From: an uncultured Verrucomicrobiales bacterium
GTDB lineage: Bacteria > Verrucomicrobiota > Verrucomicrobiia > Limisphaerales > Palsa-1400
Length of the DNA stretch: 33,244 nucleotides
Assembly (NCBI GenBank): GCA_903898185.1
Contig: CAIUEN010000081.1
Span: forward strand, 1-33,244
Direction: 5' to 3'
Made by a program: the position numbers and the translations under genes. Shown one piece after another: positions 1-8,967 of the stretch. Under the pieces are notes generated by a model. The model ran no database searches, had not been told where the DNA came from, and saw only the letters and a list, made by a program, of their open reading frames with translations. Position 1 is the first letter of the stretch; every line of letters starts with the position of its first letter.

Positions 1-881
1 TCCTGAAACTGAATGCCCGTAACCACTTGGCTGACTTCGGTGCGGATGGCCTTAATTGTTCGGCTAAGACGAATATCTCGGGTCTGGCTTTCGGCAATGG
101 AAGCGCTCAGTTCCTGCAGTGATTGTTCGATTGCCGCATGCTTCTTATTGAGCGCCACTCTGCATTCCTCGCCTTGAACATTGAGTTTTCCAATGAGCTT
201 ATCGACGATTTCCAAGGCATTCTCAAGCTTGCCGAACTCGATTTTGACGCTTTCGATCGCTTTGGAGTGAACCTGCTCGATATCGCTGGTCAGAGTAATA
301 AAGATGTTCTGAATTTCAGTCGGCAACCTGGACGCTTCGATGCGAAAGAGGACTTGAATGTAACGCAACGGAGTTAGCAGCGACTCGATTTCACTCTCCA
401 AACGGCAAACTTGAACGATCTGGTCGCGGCGAAGGTGAAGTTCGCTTGCCAGTTCCGCCGAACAAGACTGGTAATCGCGAAGAAACTCGAGCGGACCGCG
501 CAGAACTTCGGCGGCGTGCTTGAATTGGTCCTGGCCATCAATTTGACCCGCACCCAATTTGAGGAACTCTTCGCTGCTGGAAACCAGGATTTCGCTGCTC
601 GCTGCGACTTGCTCCAGATCATTGCCGATGGTCAGGAATCGCTTCTCCATGTCATCCATCAACCCCAGAAATTCGGACTGACGGCTCTTGACGTTGTCGC
701 CTGCGGCCAGGATTTGCCTTTCAATCGACCTGCGACGCAACCGGGATACAACACGCCGGAACACTCCCTGGCCAAACTGTTTGACAGGGAACAATCGCTC
801 GCCTAATGACCGCAATCCCCCCAGCGCGGCTTGCGTCAACTGATTCTGGCCAAAATCCATGCGTAAATACTTCAAGTTCAC
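1..881 (-). CDS. Partial cytosolic coiled-coil chemotaxis-like protein (N-terminal ~293 residues)
   Basis: The minus strand is open from a TAG at 890-888 to the left window edge, but the ORF track lists only shadows here. Possible starts are GTG at 881, just after AGGGG, or ATG at 860. The translation begins NLKYLRMDFGQNQLTQAALG. It has no membrane segment or signal peptide and becomes a long, heptad-like helical protein (EFLKLGAG..., IGKLNVQGEE..., LQELSASIAES). The last visible residues, QVVTGIQFQ, resemble the conserved '(A)LQFQD' stretch of chemoreceptor-like and CheZ-like coiled coils. The family assignment is by eye: a soluble methyl-accepting-type or chemotaxis-associated helical protein that could feed the che operon at 8-16 kb. 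The C-terminal signalling part lies outside the window. An unrelated long coiled-coil protein is possible. Confidence 0.6.
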   Translation of the reverse strand, partial: MNLKYLRMDFGQNQLTQAALGGLRSLGERLFPVKQFGQGVFRRVVSRLRRRSIERQILAAGDNVKSRQSEFLGLMDDMEKRFLTIGNDLEQVAASSEILVSSSEEFLKLGAGQIDGQDQFKHAAEVLRGPLEFLRDYQSCSAELASELHLRRDQIVQVCRLESEIESLLTPLRYIQVLFRIEASRLPTEIQNIFITLTSDIEQVHSKAIESVKIEFGKLENALEIVDKLIGKLNVQGEECRVALNKKHAAIEQSLQELSASIAESQTRDIRLSRTIKAIRTEVSQVVTGIQFQ

Positions 882-1263
882 GGGCCCCTAAATAAAATAA
901 CCGACACGCTCTTTCCTGTGTTATCGGCGAATCTGGCGCTCTCCTTAAGGAAGATTTGCTTCCAAGCAACTACTTTTAGTTACTTGAAGGTCAGAGGGAG
1001 AAATTAGCGGCTCGCTGACGCTCGCCGGAAAGAGGGCACAGGCAAGAATGCCTATGCTACCTGAATAGTTACATCAAAAACGCATAGAACTCGCGGACAA
1101 TTTGCCCGCGAATTCTGAGTTCATCCGGCGAAATCCAGCCGGTTGAAAACAACGATCTTGAGGAATTCGTATCTCAAGACAAAAGCCTGTCTTCACTCAT
1201 CCCACCCACACGGAACCAAGCTCTAATCCCGCATATACAGGAAAGACGGCAAAATGACCAAGA
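882..1263. other. Intergenic region with one dispersed palindromic repeat
   Basis: No coding frame is convincing here. The stretch separates the chemoreceptor-like gene from the PUR-domain gene and must hold the promoter of the former. It contains repeat family B copy 1, described separately. I see no RNA gene and no clear terminator. Confidence 0.5.
977..1072. repeat. Dispersed intergenic repeat, family B, copy 1
   Basis: The core AGAAATTAGCGGCTCGCTGACG, then CTCGCCGG, then GGCACAGGCAAGAATGCCTATGCTACCTGA recurs with few changes at 26275-26372 and in part at 26560-26620. AGCG...CGCT and GGCA...TGCC form small hairpins. The copy is bracketed by TAGTTAC (977-983 and 1066-1072). That may be a target duplication, or part of weak terminal inverted repeats (GTTACTTGAAGGT against the reverse complement of ACCTGAATAGTTAC). 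Confidence 0.65.
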
Positions 1264-1554
1264 CTATTGATCCTTGACAGGAATCTCCAGAGCGGCCTTG
1301 ACCATTTCGTCCATAACCTTCTTAAACTCTTCCAAACCAGTCGAAGGAACAATTACGTTGTCGCGCCTGCCATTTACATCTTCGGTGATGCGGAGGAAAC
1401 GGCCTCGAGGATTTTCCTTCAAGGTGAAAATGAAGGTCTTTCGTTCGATCTGAATCTTTTCCGTCTTGAGTGTATCTTCGTTTACGGGCGGCTTAGGCGG
1501 GCCGGCACTGTACGAGCGATAGCCATGGGGTGATGGACGTTCGTTCGAAATCAT
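1264..1554 (-). CDS. PUR family DNA/RNA-binding protein (DUF3276-like)
   Basis: A 96-residue protein with one PUR-type repeat. After a Pro/Gly-rich head (residues 1-30) comes KIQIERKTFIFTLKENPRGR, then FLRITEDVNGRRDNVIVPSTGLEEF and an amphipathic C-terminal helix. This is the beta-sheet plus helix layout of bacterial PUR-alpha-like proteins, which dimerise and bind purine-rich single-stranded nucleic acid. In bacteria the family is known mainly from spirochaetes, Bacteroidetes and Verrucomicrobia. The ATG start at 1554 is preceded by GGAAAG about 14 nt upstream. The gene stands alone between a membrane-protein gene and an intergenic repeat. The assignment is by sequence pattern; the specific target is unknown. 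Confidence 0.75.
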   Translation of the reverse strand: MISNERPSPHGYRSYSAGPPKPPVNEDTLKTEKIQIERKTFIFTLKENPRGRFLRITEDVNGRRDNVIVPSTGLEEFKKVMDEMVKAALEIPVKDQ

Positions 1555-1638
1555 ATTACGTTTGTTCTTTCCGATCTGCCCTTTGGGGGCCTGTTATTAT
1601 TATTCCACTAGTACTACTTTGCCAAAACGCACGATTTG

Positions 1639-2193
1639 TCAACTCCGGATTTTACTGGAACCCACAAAACGGGAATTCTCGGCGCTCTTAACAACGCGCC
1701 AAAGATAAACCACCAATCCCCCCACGACAAGCAGATTCGCCATCTGAAACCCCGCATGCAGCGGTTTGAACGCTTTGTCGGCCCGTGTGCGTTCTTCGAC
1801 TGTCTTGGCCCAATATTTGGCCCGGTGCAACTGGCACAGCTTGGGTTGCGCCACCAGGCCTCCGAGCAATCCAAAACACGCCAAACCGATCAAAAGTCCG
1901 AGGGTAAATCGCCGCGCCGTACGCCCCAAGTAAAGCCACTCGAAGGCCAGATGAGCCAGTGCCACAGAGGCGCAGCAGTACTGCAATAGAAAATACCGCT
2001 CAAGGATCGCTTCAGCCGCAAATCCGGCGTACTGTCTGGTGAGGATACGGCCCGATTCGCCGGAGAAAACAGCCGGCAGACCAATGATCGTAAAGACAGC
2101 CGCTCCACACCAAACCGATGCGTTGGCAATGCCCAGGAATCTTAAAAATGCGATCACGAACACTAAACTAGGAAAAAAAACGCTCCATGCCAA
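1639..2193 (-). CDS. Small integral membrane protein, DUF4149/TMEM205-like
   Basis: 184 residues with four predicted membrane helices: about 4-25, 30-45, 70-92 and 96-115, with another hydrophobic stretch near 150-168. The charged segment FSGESGRILTRQYAGFAAEAILERYF followed by a late 'LHRAKYWAKTVEERTR...LH' region recalls DUF4149/TMEM205 proteins, but the match is from memory and loose. There is no ATG at the 5' end. The track start is TTG at 2193, and the frame is open back to a TGA near 2223, so a CTG or TTG start must be used. The solitary MITE end at 2206-2228 sits exactly at this 5' end and may have altered the original start region. Function unknown. Confidence 0.55.
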   Translation of the reverse strand: MAWSVFFPSLVFVIAFLRFLGIANASVWCGAAVFTIIGLPAVFSGESGRILTRQYAGFAAEAILERYFLLQYCCASVALAHLAFEWLYLGRTARRFTLGLLIGLACFGLLGGLVAQPKLCQLHRAKYWAKTVEERTRADKAFKPLHAGFQMANLLVVGGLVVYLWRVVKSAENSRFVGSSKIRS

Positions 2194-2452
2194 GAGCCGA
2201 TTCCACAGGTCGAGCAGTTCTCATTATGTCAGGTAACAAGGATATCCAATCAATGGAAGATTTCTGCCTTCCGGGACTGCGCATGACTGGAATTGAACAT
2301 CCGCGCTCCAGAAAAATGTGAGATGTGCTCCTTCAGTCTTCTTGAGTCGCGCCGATATTCTATCGTGATTGGGCTGTAAAGGAATACAGGGTGTTCTTCG
2401 CAAATCGCGAAGGCTCTCTTTCCAGGATGAATCATCATAAATACGAATTTCA
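2194..2452. other. Divergent intergenic region
   Basis: This lies between the minus-strand membrane-protein gene and the plus-strand TPR gene and should hold both promoters. Apart from the solitary MITE end near 2212 I see no structured element. The overlapping short ORFs (2224-2559 and 2250-2453, minus) have no recognisable content. Confidence 0.4.
2206..2228 (-). repeat. Solitary MITE end (17-23 bp)
   Basis: On the minus strand the sequence TTACCTGACATAATGAGAACTGCT matches the right end of the 133-bp MITEs (TACCCCACATAATGAGAATTGCT) with about three differences. No partner end is found within 200 bp, so this looks like the remnant of a deleted element or a captured terminal repeat. It abuts the start of the membrane-protein gene. 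Confidence 0.5.
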
Positions 2453-3049
2453 ATGCAAAGACACATTAATACAATTGAGCGATCCGGACGAATTTTTTCA
2501 TTCAAGTCGGCGCGACAGGATGGCGCGGTTTCCGTGCTTTCATTGGAACCGCCCGACACGCATTACCTGTCTGCCGCGCAAGGCTGGATCGGTCTTGGGA
2601 ATTGGAGCGAAGCTGCTGCTGAGCTGGATAAAATCAGGCCAATTATGCGCGCCCACCCGGATGTGCTGGAAATCAAGTATCGACTTTGCGCCATTGCAGA
2701 CAAATGGACAGAAGCCATGCTGATCTGCCGGACCCTGACACACCTCGCCCCTGACCGTCCTTTTGGCTGGCTCAATTTCTCTGTGGCCCTCAACAAGCTG
2801 GACCGGACGCGTGAAGCTTACAATATGCTTCTTCCCGTTCTGGAGCGTTTCCCGAATGACTCGCTGATCCGCTATGCCTTGGCTCGTTACGCATGCAGAC
2901 AGGGACTCCAAAAAGAGGCCTCGGTCTGGCTTCACCGGGCATTCGACCTCGGCGATCCATTCCAAATGATGACTGCCGCCCTCAACGACCCTGGACTGCA
3001 GCCGCTTTGGGCAGAGTTGGGAGTTCCCACATCCGCGCCGACACCCTGA
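2453..3049 (+). CDS. Tetratricopeptide-repeat protein
   Basis: 198 residues. From about residue 40 the protein consists of TPR-type helical pairs: HYLSAAQGWIGLGNWSEAAAELDKI, VLEIKYRLCAIADKWTEAMLICRTL, PFGWLNFSVALNKLDRTREAYNML and SLIRYALARYACRQGLQKEASVWLHRAF. These carry the W/L/G/A spacing of TPRs. Such proteins are cytosolic interaction scaffolds; no catalytic domain is present. The first ~35 residues are atypical, and the ATG at 2453 has no clear ribosome-binding site, so the true start may be further in, for example the GTG in AVSVLSLEPP. No signal peptide is seen. The gene ends just before a MITE. Confidence 0.7.
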   Translation: MQRHINTIERSGRIFSFKSARQDGAVSVLSLEPPDTHYLSAAQGWIGLGNWSEAAAELDKIRPIMRAHPDVLEIKYRLCAIADKWTEAMLICRTLTHLAPDRPFGWLNFSVALNKLDRTREAYNMLLPVLERFPNDSLIRYALARYACRQGLQKEASVWLHRAFDLGDPFQMMTAALNDPGLQPLWAELGVPTSAPTP

Positions 3050-3284
3050 ATTCGCGCCATTAGGGCCAGCAATTCTCATTTTGAGCAAGGAATTGGAAAA
3101 ACGCTGATCTGCCCGCTCACGGAGTATTCGATTCCCGGCGGAGCCAGAGGCACCGCAACCGGCAGGCCAGAGGCCTACCCTACATAATAAGAACTGCTGC
3201 ATTAGGGCAGACCTTCTTTCGATTTATTATTGACGAACGTCTTAATATTATGCCGAGATGTACTAGCTATATTGGGCAATTAAG
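3050..3284. other. Intergenic region filled by MITE copy 1
   Basis: Most of this gap is the 133-bp MITE and its 9-bp duplications. Without the insertion the original TPR-to-SNF2 spacer would be about 90 bp. The AT-rich 3215-3280 segment may hold the SNF2 promoter, but no clear -35/-10 pair is asserted. Confidence 0.5.
3067..3199. mobile_element. MITE-like element, copy 1, with 17-bp TIRs and 9-bp target duplication
   Basis: The left end CAGCAATTCTCATTTTG and right end CATAATAAGAACTGCTG are near-perfect inverted repeats. The element is flanked on both sides by CATTAGGGC (3058-3066 and 3200-3208), a perfect 9-bp direct repeat as expected from transposition. It carries no gene. The inside contains GGAGCCAGAGGCACC and GGCAGGCCAGAGGCCTACC, two hairpins with AGA loops (3140-3184), related to the repeats inserted in the two B12 kinases. 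A second copy of identical length lies at 7817-7949. A full-length transposase parent is not in the window. Confidence 0.85.
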
Positions 3285-6200
3285 ATGGAAAAAATTTCAC
3301 GAAAGAGCGGCAATACCCGCTCCGGCAATACAACAAAATACGACGCTCATCATACGGTGCTGGCCAAAACCTACGGCACCTTGGCGGATTTGCGTCGAGA
3401 GTTATCGGACTCCAAGGCGGCGATCGCTGAAAGAACCGAGATACTGAATGTTTTTGCCGATTGCGCCGATTCGCAGCGCGCTTGGCTCCTGCTGGAGGAT
3501 TACTTCGAAAAACTCTCGCTCGCTAGGAAGGATTTTGTGGCGCCAGACTGGTGGCCTCGTTTGATGGCTTCGCGCGGAAAAAAACGACTTGAGGAAACGG
3601 CCATCCTTTTCCTGCGCGCAAAGCGCCCTGTGCCAACTGAACTCCAACCGCATGCCAATATGGCGCGGTTTTGTGAAATCGAGCACGAAGAAAAAGAGCA
3701 GGAATTGGCCAAACAGCTCGAACACTGGCTCTTCCCACCAAGCCCGTTGCACTTGGACTCGCCCCGCGCCAGCCTGCGGGTAATCTGCCAGCCCGAGCCG
3801 GTTGAGGAAAACTCCGCCCTCAACACGCTTTCGATCAAATTCCACATCCTGCGCCCCCGTGCCGGCGAGAAACTCAAGACCGTCGCCGAAATTGTCGATT
3901 TGACCACCCGCGCGGCGCACGAGCATGAGCTGTTTTCTCCGGCTGACTGGGAGTTTATCCAGTGGCTTGCGGAAACTCACCCCGCCCCGGAAGGCTTGGG
4001 GGATTCGCTTCAGCTCAAAGGACAACCGCTCCTGCAATGGCTGGTTCGATGGGGAGACAAGTCACGCATGGAATCCGCATCCGATGGCCGGTTGATGACT
4101 TTTCACGGACGATTGGCTGAGTTGAAACCCCATTTGGAGACGGTCGATGGCGAACTCTGTTTCACCCATCACATCCATTTACCCGACGGCGAAAGCCACC
4201 CGTTTGCAGCGGCCAAATTCTTTGCTGTGCAACCCCCAATCGCACTGGTGGACGGCGCTTTTTACCTGCTGCACAACCCGCCAACGTCCGATTTGCTCAA
4301 TCTGTGGGCTCAAACCCTGATTATGCCCGTCAGCAAGCTGAGCCGTCGCATGCTCACCCAATTGCGCAAAACGCGCTCCGAGAACGGCGTGGACTGGGAA
4401 CAACTGTGCCTCGCTCATCCGGCAGTTCCCCGCTTCACTTTCGAACTGGAAGATGACGTCATCCGATTGCGTTTGCTGGCCCAAAGTCGGCGCGACCAGA
4501 CCTTATGGCAATGGAATGGTCATGAGTGGCAATCCATCAATCCTCCCAAACAACCCGCTGGGAGACCAGAGGTTCTGGACGATCCAAGCCTCGACCCGGC
4601 CATTCGCTGGCTTCGCCGTCTGGACTGGTTTACTCCAGAACCCGGCCTTTGGGTCGGCGATGCCAATGAGAATTTTCTGAATATTCTTTCGGATGCCTGG
4701 CCTCTGCGTCCGCAAGATGCGGAGTATTTGGGCAACCCCGCATTCCATCGACTTTTTCTCCAATCTCGCCCACTAAAGCCATGCCTGGCCATCAAGGGAA
4801 GCGGCATCGACTGGTTCTCAGTCTCAACTGAATGGGAAACTGAGGGTTTGCGATTGACGAGCGCTGACCTGCAACGACTGCAAACCGCCACCGGACGATT
4901 TGTAAAACTTCCGGACGCGGGCTGGACCGAGTTGGATTCTCATTGTGTTCAAGAGGTTCACGAAGCCTTTGCCGATCTGGGGCTCGACGGACTGTTCGCA
5001 GTTCCGCAACAACTGTCTCTCCAGCAAGCAGCGCATTTGGATGATCATGGGTTGGAAGTATTTGGCGACTCACCCCAAGCCCAGGCTTTGCGCAAGAATC
5101 TGGCCGAGTTTTCAGGGATCCCTCCGACACCACTTCCAGCCGGGCTTATCGCCGACCTGCGTCCATATCAAAAATCGGGGTTCGATTTCCTGGTGCATTT
5201 AACAAAACACAGTCTCGGTGGCGTTCTCGCTGACGACATGGGACTGGGCAAAACCCTGCAAGCGTTGGCTTGGCTGGCTTGGATGCGAGAAACCAACTCC
5301 ACCCACCGCCCCGCCCTGGTCATCTGCCCTGCTTCCGTGCTTCACAACTGGTGTCGCGAGGCCAATCGTTTTGTGCCAGACCTCAAAGTGCTGGTTCTGG
5401 AAAGCGGCTCAGAACGGCACAATTTGCGAAAGCAGATTCCCGAATACGACCTCATTGTGACCAATTACGCCCTGCTCCGACGCGACCTTGAGGCGCTCCA
5501 AAAATACACATTCAGGGCTGTGGTTTTAGACGAAGCTCAGTTCATCAAGAACCCAGATGCCCAAATCACGCAGTCGGTCAAACAGATCAACGCCGAGCAT
5601 CGGCTAGCACTGACCGGCACGCCGCTGGAAAATAAGTTGCTCGACCTTTGGAGCATTGTTGATTTTGTTCAGCCCGGCTACATGAGCAATCAACAAAAGT
5701 TCATCGAGAAATACGAACCGAAAGGCGAAAACGCCGGCGATGAGCAGCGGATTGCCCGGCGGCGGCTGGCGGCCAAACTGCGTCCGTTAATGCTCCGCCG
5801 TCTCAAGAAGGAGGTTGCCCGCGACCTGCCGGATCGCATCGAACAGCGCCGCGATTGTGAATTGGGCGAAGACCAACGCAAACTCTATTTAAGCGAACTG
5901 CGCCGGAGCCGTGAACAGGTCATGGACGTGGTCCGTGAACATGGAATTAACAAGAGCACGATCCATGTGCTGGCAGCGCTTACCCGCTTGCGCCAGATCT
6001 GCTGCCACCCTCGGTTGGTCGGCAACGACTCAGCTTCGGGCAAAACCGACACCTTTTTTGAATTACTCGAACCGCTTCTGGCAGAAAACCAGAAAGTCCT
6101 GGTGTTCAGCCAATTCGTCCAGATGCTCCGTATCTTGGAAAAAGAGTGCCAGACCCGCCAAATCCCGACCCATATTCTCACGGGCGAGACAAAAAATCGG

Positions 6201-6545
6201 CAGGATGTCACCCAGGCATTCCAAAACGATCCCAATGGCTCTGTGTTCCTGCTGAGCCTTCGCGCCGCTGGAACGGGCTTGAACCTGACCACGGCCAGTT
6301 ACGTGATACTTTACGATCCGTGGTGGAACCCAGCCGTTGAAGCCCAAGCGATCGACCGTTCTCACCGCATTGGCCAGACGCGAACCGTCAATGCATACCG
6401 CCTGATTTCTCCCGGAACCGTCGAGGAGAAAATCTGGGATCTTCAGCAGCGCAAAGCCCAAACTATCGCCGACGTTCTTGGAGAAAAAGGCTTTGCGACG
6501 AATCTAACCAAGACAGACCTCGATTATCTCTTTTCGGAGGATTGA
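3285..6545 (+). CDS. SNF2-family DEAD/DEAH-like helicase (Swi2/Snf2 ATPase)
   Basis: 1086 residues. The C-terminal ~460 residues are a complete SNF2 ATPase: motif I DDMGLGKT near 650-657, motif II DEAQ near 749-752, motif [13 protein letters not shown], then the helicase C lobe with [22 protein letters not shown] and motif [14 protein letters not shown] near 1020. Such enzymes couple ATP hydrolysis to translocation on double-stranded DNA and remodel protein-DNA complexes. The first ~600 residues contain no zinc-coordinating SWIM motif and have mixed alpha/beta character; they resemble the poorly described N-terminal region of bacterial SNF2 proteins of this size. No methyltransferase or nuclease partner lies nearby, so a defence role is not indicated. 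The ATG at 3285 lacks a good ribosome-binding site. The 3' end overlaps argG by 22 bp. Confidence 0.92.
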   Translation: MEKISRKSGNTRSGNTTKYDAHHTVLAKTYGTLADLRRELSDSKAAIAERTEILNVFADCADSQRAWLLLEDYFEKLSLARKDFVAPDWWPRLMASRGKKRLEETAILFLRAKRPVPTELQPHANMARFCEIEHEEKEQELAKQLEHWLFPPSPLHLDSPRASLRVICQPEPVEENSALNTLSIKFHILRPRAGEKLKTVAEIVDLTTRAAHEHELFSPADWEFIQWLAETHPAPEGLGDSLQLKGQPLLQWLVRWGDKSRMESASDGRLMTFHGRLAELKPHLETVDGELCFTHHIHLPDGESHPFAAAKFFAVQPPIALVDGAFYLLHNPPTSDLLNLWAQTLIMPVSKLSRRMLTQLRKTRSENGVDWEQLCLAHPAVPRFTFELEDDVIRLRLLAQSRRDQTLWQWNGHEWQSINPPKQPAGRPEVLDDPSLDPAIRWLRRLDWFTPEPGLWVGDANENFLNILSDAWPLRPQDAEYLGNPAFHRLFLQSRPLKPCLAIKGSGIDWFSVSTEWETEGLRLTSADLQRLQTATGRFVKLPDAGWTELDSHCVQEVHEAFADLGLDGLFAVPQQLSLQQAAHLDDHGLEVFGDSPQAQALRKNLAEFSGIPPTPLPAGLIADLRPYQKSGFDFLVHLTKHSLGGVLADDMGLGKTLQALAWLAWMRETNSTHRPALVICPASVLHNWCREANRFVPDLKVLVLESGSERHNLRKQIPEYDLIVTNYALLRRDLEALQKYTFRAVVLDEAQFIKNPDAQITQSVKQINAEHRLALTGTPLENKLLDLWSIVDFVQPGYMSNQQKFIEKYEPKGENAGDEQRIARRRLAAKLRPLMLRRLKKEVARDLPDRIEQRRDCELGEDQRKLYLSELRRSREQVMDVVREHGINKSTIHVLAALTRLRQICCHPRLVGNDSASGKTDTFFELLEPLLAENQKVLVFSQFVQMLRILEKECQTRQIPTHILTGETKNRQDVTQAFQNDPNGSVFLLSLRAAGTGLNLTTASYVILYDPWWNPAVEAQAIDRSHRIGQTRTVNAYRLISPGTVEEKIWDLQQRKAQTIADVLGEKGFATNLTKTDLDYLFSED

Positions 6546-7756
6546 TGAACTTGGGCGTCAACCCGCAGGCGCAGTCCGTTGAGTCGGATAAAGCCGGTGG
6601 CGTCATCTTGGTTGTATGCCTGGGTGGGATCAGCTTCCATCGTGGCGATTTGCGGATTGTAAAGGCTAACCGGCGATTTGCGTCCGGCATTGATGATGTT
6701 GCCCTTATATAGCTTCACGCGAACCGTTCCGGTGACATTCTTTTGGCTCTCGTTGACGAGGGCCTGCAATGCGAGGCGCTCGGGCGCGAACCAGTAGCCA
6801 TAATAGACCAACTCGGAGTATTTCGGAATCAACGAATCGCGCAGATGCATGACCTCGCGGTCCATGGTGAGCGTCTCAATCTGGCGATGAGCAAAATGCA
6901 AAATCGCGCCGCCCGGAGTTTCATAGACGCCGCGCGATTTCATGCCAACGTAGCGGTTTTCGACCAGGTCAACCCGTCCGACACCGTGTTTGCCACCGAG
7001 CTTGTTGAGCGCGTTCATCACTCCCAGTGGGGTGAGTTGCTTGCCGTTGACCGCCACGCACAAGCCCTGCGCGAATTCCAAAGTCACATACTCTGGCTTG
7101 TCTGGAGCGTCTTCGGGCGAGACGCTCAGTTTGTACATCTCCTTGTAAGCGGGGGCCGAAGCGTCCAGCCATGGATCTTCCAAGATGCCCGCCTCAAAGG
7201 AAATATGCAGAAGGTTGCGATCCATCGAATACGGTTTCTTGGCGGTGGCCTGCACCGGGATGCCTTTATCCTCGCAATACTGAATCATCTCGGTGCGACC
7301 GGGGAATTGAGCGCGGAAAGAAGCATCGCGCCAGGGAGCAATGATCTTGAGCTCGGGCGCGAGCGCGGCGGTCGTCAGCTCGAAGCGCACCTGGTCGTTT
7401 CCCTTGCCGGTGGCACCGTGTCCAATGGTGTCCGCATTTTCTTGTTTCGCGATTTCGATCATCCGCTTGGCGATTAACGGACGGGCGATGCTGGTGCCCA
7501 GAAAGTATTGGTTCTCGTAAATTGCCCCCGCCTGCATCATCGGAAAAATAAAATCACGCGCAAACTCTTCGCGCAGATCGTCAATATAGATCTTCGACGC
7601 GCCGGTCTTGAGAGCCTTTTTCTCCAGTCCCTTGAGTTCCTCAGCTTGGCCGATGTCCGCGCAAAACGCGATCATCTCAGCGTTGTATTTTTCTTTCATC
7701 CATGACAGGAGCACCGACGTGTCCAACCCACCGGAATATGCCAAAACGATTTTCAT
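6524..7756 (-). CDS. argG: Argininosuccinate synthase
   Basis: 410 residues, full length for the family. The enzyme condenses citrulline and aspartate with ATP to argininosuccinate, the penultimate step of arginine synthesis, in the cytosol. The ATP pyrophosphatase P-loop AYSGGLDTS lies at residues 6-14. Other family motifs are present: [39 protein letters not shown] and [14 protein letters not shown]. The ATG at 7756 is preceded by AGGTGA at a good spacing. The gene is convergent with the SNF2 gene and its last 22 bp overlap that gene's end. Its 5' spacer contains MITE copy 2, about 60 bp upstream. No other arginine gene is in the window. Confidence 0.98.
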   Translation of the reverse strand: MKIVLAYSGGLDTSVLLSWMKEKYNAEMIAFCADIGQAEELKGLEKKALKTGASKIYIDDLREEFARDFIFPMMQAGAIYENQYFLGTSIARPLIAKRMIEIAKQENADTIGHGATGKGNDQVRFELTTAALAPELKIIAPWRDASFRAQFPGRTEMIQYCEDKGIPVQATAKKPYSMDRNLLHISFEAGILEDPWLDASAPAYKEMYKLSVSPEDAPDKPEYVTLEFAQGLCVAVNGKQLTPLGVMNALNKLGGKHGVGRVDLVENRYVGMKSRGVYETPGGAILHFAHRQIETLTMDREVMHLRDSLIPKYSELVYYGYWFAPERLALQALVNESQKNVTGTVRVKLYKGNIINAGRKSPVSLYNPQIATMEADPTQAYNQDDATGFIRLNGLRLRVDAQVHQSSEKR

Positions 7757-8132
7757 AAATTCACCTGCGACTTAACGCTATCCGGCGGGCATGAGCAACA
7801 CTGAAATGTGACAGGACAGCAGTTCTCATTATGAGCAAGGAAGTGGAAAAACGATGATCTGCCCGCGTACGGAGTTTTCGACTCCCGGCGGAGCCAGAGG
7901 CACCGCAACCGGCAGGCCAGAGTCCTACCCCACATAATGAGAATTGCTGCCACATCAAGCATCATTCCCATTGCTTCCCAAAAACAATTCTTTAAGGGCA
8001 GATGCCCAGTTGCCGATATAGGTATAAAATGATGTCCGATCTTGAGCGACAAACAACAAAGGTCTATACGCGGCGCTGGTATTGCGCAGCCGTGGCGCGA
8101 ATGGGCTGTAGCGCTGATGTCATCACGAAATC
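7757..8132. other. Divergent argG/cheR intergenic region with MITE copy 2
   Basis: This must contain the promoters of argG and of the che operon. MITE copy 2 occupies 7817-7949. The remaining 7950-8132 contains no ORF or clear hairpin; the short AT-rich GGTATAAAATGATG near 8020 could be a -10 region, but no matching -35 box is convincing. Confidence 0.4.
7817..7949. mobile_element. MITE-like element, copy 2
   Basis: The ends CAGCAGTTCTCATTATG and CATAATGAGAATTGCTG are inverted repeats with one mismatch. Length (133 bp) and interior match copy 1 closely, including the double AGA-loop hairpin at 7890-7934. Unlike copy 1, the flanks (GTGACAGGA on the left, CCACATCAA on the right) are not duplicated, so this copy is older, rearranged or recombined. 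It separates argG from the che operon and could influence either promoter. Confidence 0.85.
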
Positions 8133-8942
8133 ATGAACGAAACCACAGCATTCCAGTTTATTATCGACTTGATATATGAGCGTTCGCGGATTCGTTTGAA
8201 CGATGGCAAACATGAGTTGATCAAGGCGCGGCTTGGCAAACGAATGCGCCTGCACGGTTTTTCCGATCTGCCCACTTACTGCGAATTCCTGAAAAATGGC
8301 GAGGACGAAGAGGAACTGACCCATGTAGTGAATTCCCTGACCACCAACTTTACGCATTTCCTCAGGGAAGAAGACCACCTCAAGTTCATGGTCAGCCAAG
8401 CCCTGCCGGCGGTTTGCGGGAACTCCCGCAAGCAATTTAAAGTCTGGTGCGCGGCGTGCGCATCCGGAGAGGAAGCCTACAGCATCGGCATGTACCTGTC
8501 TGAGCATTTCCCGACTCTAAGCGGGTGGGATTGGTCCGTGCTGGCGACCGACATTAGCACTAAAGCGCTCGGAGCCGCAATGCAGGGAATTTACCCGGCC
8601 CAGAAACTCGGCCCCTTGCCGGCACAATGGCAGCGTTCCTATTTCCAGAAGGGGCGAAATACGTGGGAAGGTCACTACCGAATCAAACCAGCGCTTGCAG
8701 AAAGGATTATTTTTCGACAAATTAACCTGTTAAAACCGTATGATTTTAACGACAGTTTTGCAGTTATCTTTTGTCGCAACGTGATGATCTATTTTGACCG
8801 ACCAACGCAAGAAGAGCTGATGAACCGCTTGTCGCAACATTTATTGCCTGGTGGATACCTGATAGTCGGGCACGCTGAAAGCCTGACCGGCCTGAGTGTT
8901 CCACTGCAGAGGGTCAGCCCAAGCATTTATCGCAAAGCATGA
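8133..8942 (+). CDS. cheR: Chemotaxis protein methyltransferase CheR
   Basis: 269 residues, slightly shorter than E. coli CheR. CheR uses S-adenosylmethionine to methylate receptor glutamates during adaptation. The N-terminal helical domain contains KARLGKRMRLHGFSDLPTYCEFL and the SLTTNFTHFLRE signature (residues 68-79). The C-terminal Rossmann domain has VWCAACASGEEAYSIGM (104-120) and IFCRNVMIYF. There is no C-terminal receptor-tethering pentapeptide or TPR extension. It is the first gene of the plus-strand che operon, followed by cheD after 25 nt. The ATG at 8133 has only a weak upstream ribosome-binding site. Confidence 0.95.
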   Translation: MNETTAFQFIIDLIYERSRIRLNDGKHELIKARLGKRMRLHGFSDLPTYCEFLKNGEDEEELTHVVNSLTTNFTHFLREEDHLKFMVSQALPAVCGNSRKQFKVWCAACASGEEAYSIGMYLSEHFPTLSGWDWSVLATDISTKALGAAMQGIYPAQKLGPLPAQWQRSYFQKGRNTWEGHYRIKPALAERIIFRQINLLKPYDFNDSFAVIFCRNVMIYFDRPTQEELMNRLSQHLLPGGYLIVGHAESLTGLSVPLQRVSPSIYRKA

Positions 8943-8967
8943 GATGCACGGAATTTATTAAACTGAC

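Noticed and set aside
123-806. Plus-strand ORFs 123-377 and 411-806
   Set aside because: These are antisense shadows of the open minus-strand coiled-coil gene, which runs through the whole stretch without a stop.
2540-3202. 220-codon minus-strand ORF starting in the MITE
   Set aside because: Its first ~45 codons are MITE sequence (RVGLWPAGCGASGSAG) and the rest is antisense to the TPR gene.
3285-6545. SNF2 protein as part of a phage-defence system
   Set aside because: No partner nuclease, methyltransferase or other defence gene is adjacent; the neighbours are a TPR protein and argG.
6743-7477. 244-codon plus-strand ORF
   Set aside because: It is antisense to argG, which is certain from its motifs.
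7950-8132. Cobalamin riboswitch or other leader RNA before cheR
   Set aside because: No B12-box-like sequence or stable extended stem was found by eye; the same applies to the 22773-22925 promoter region.
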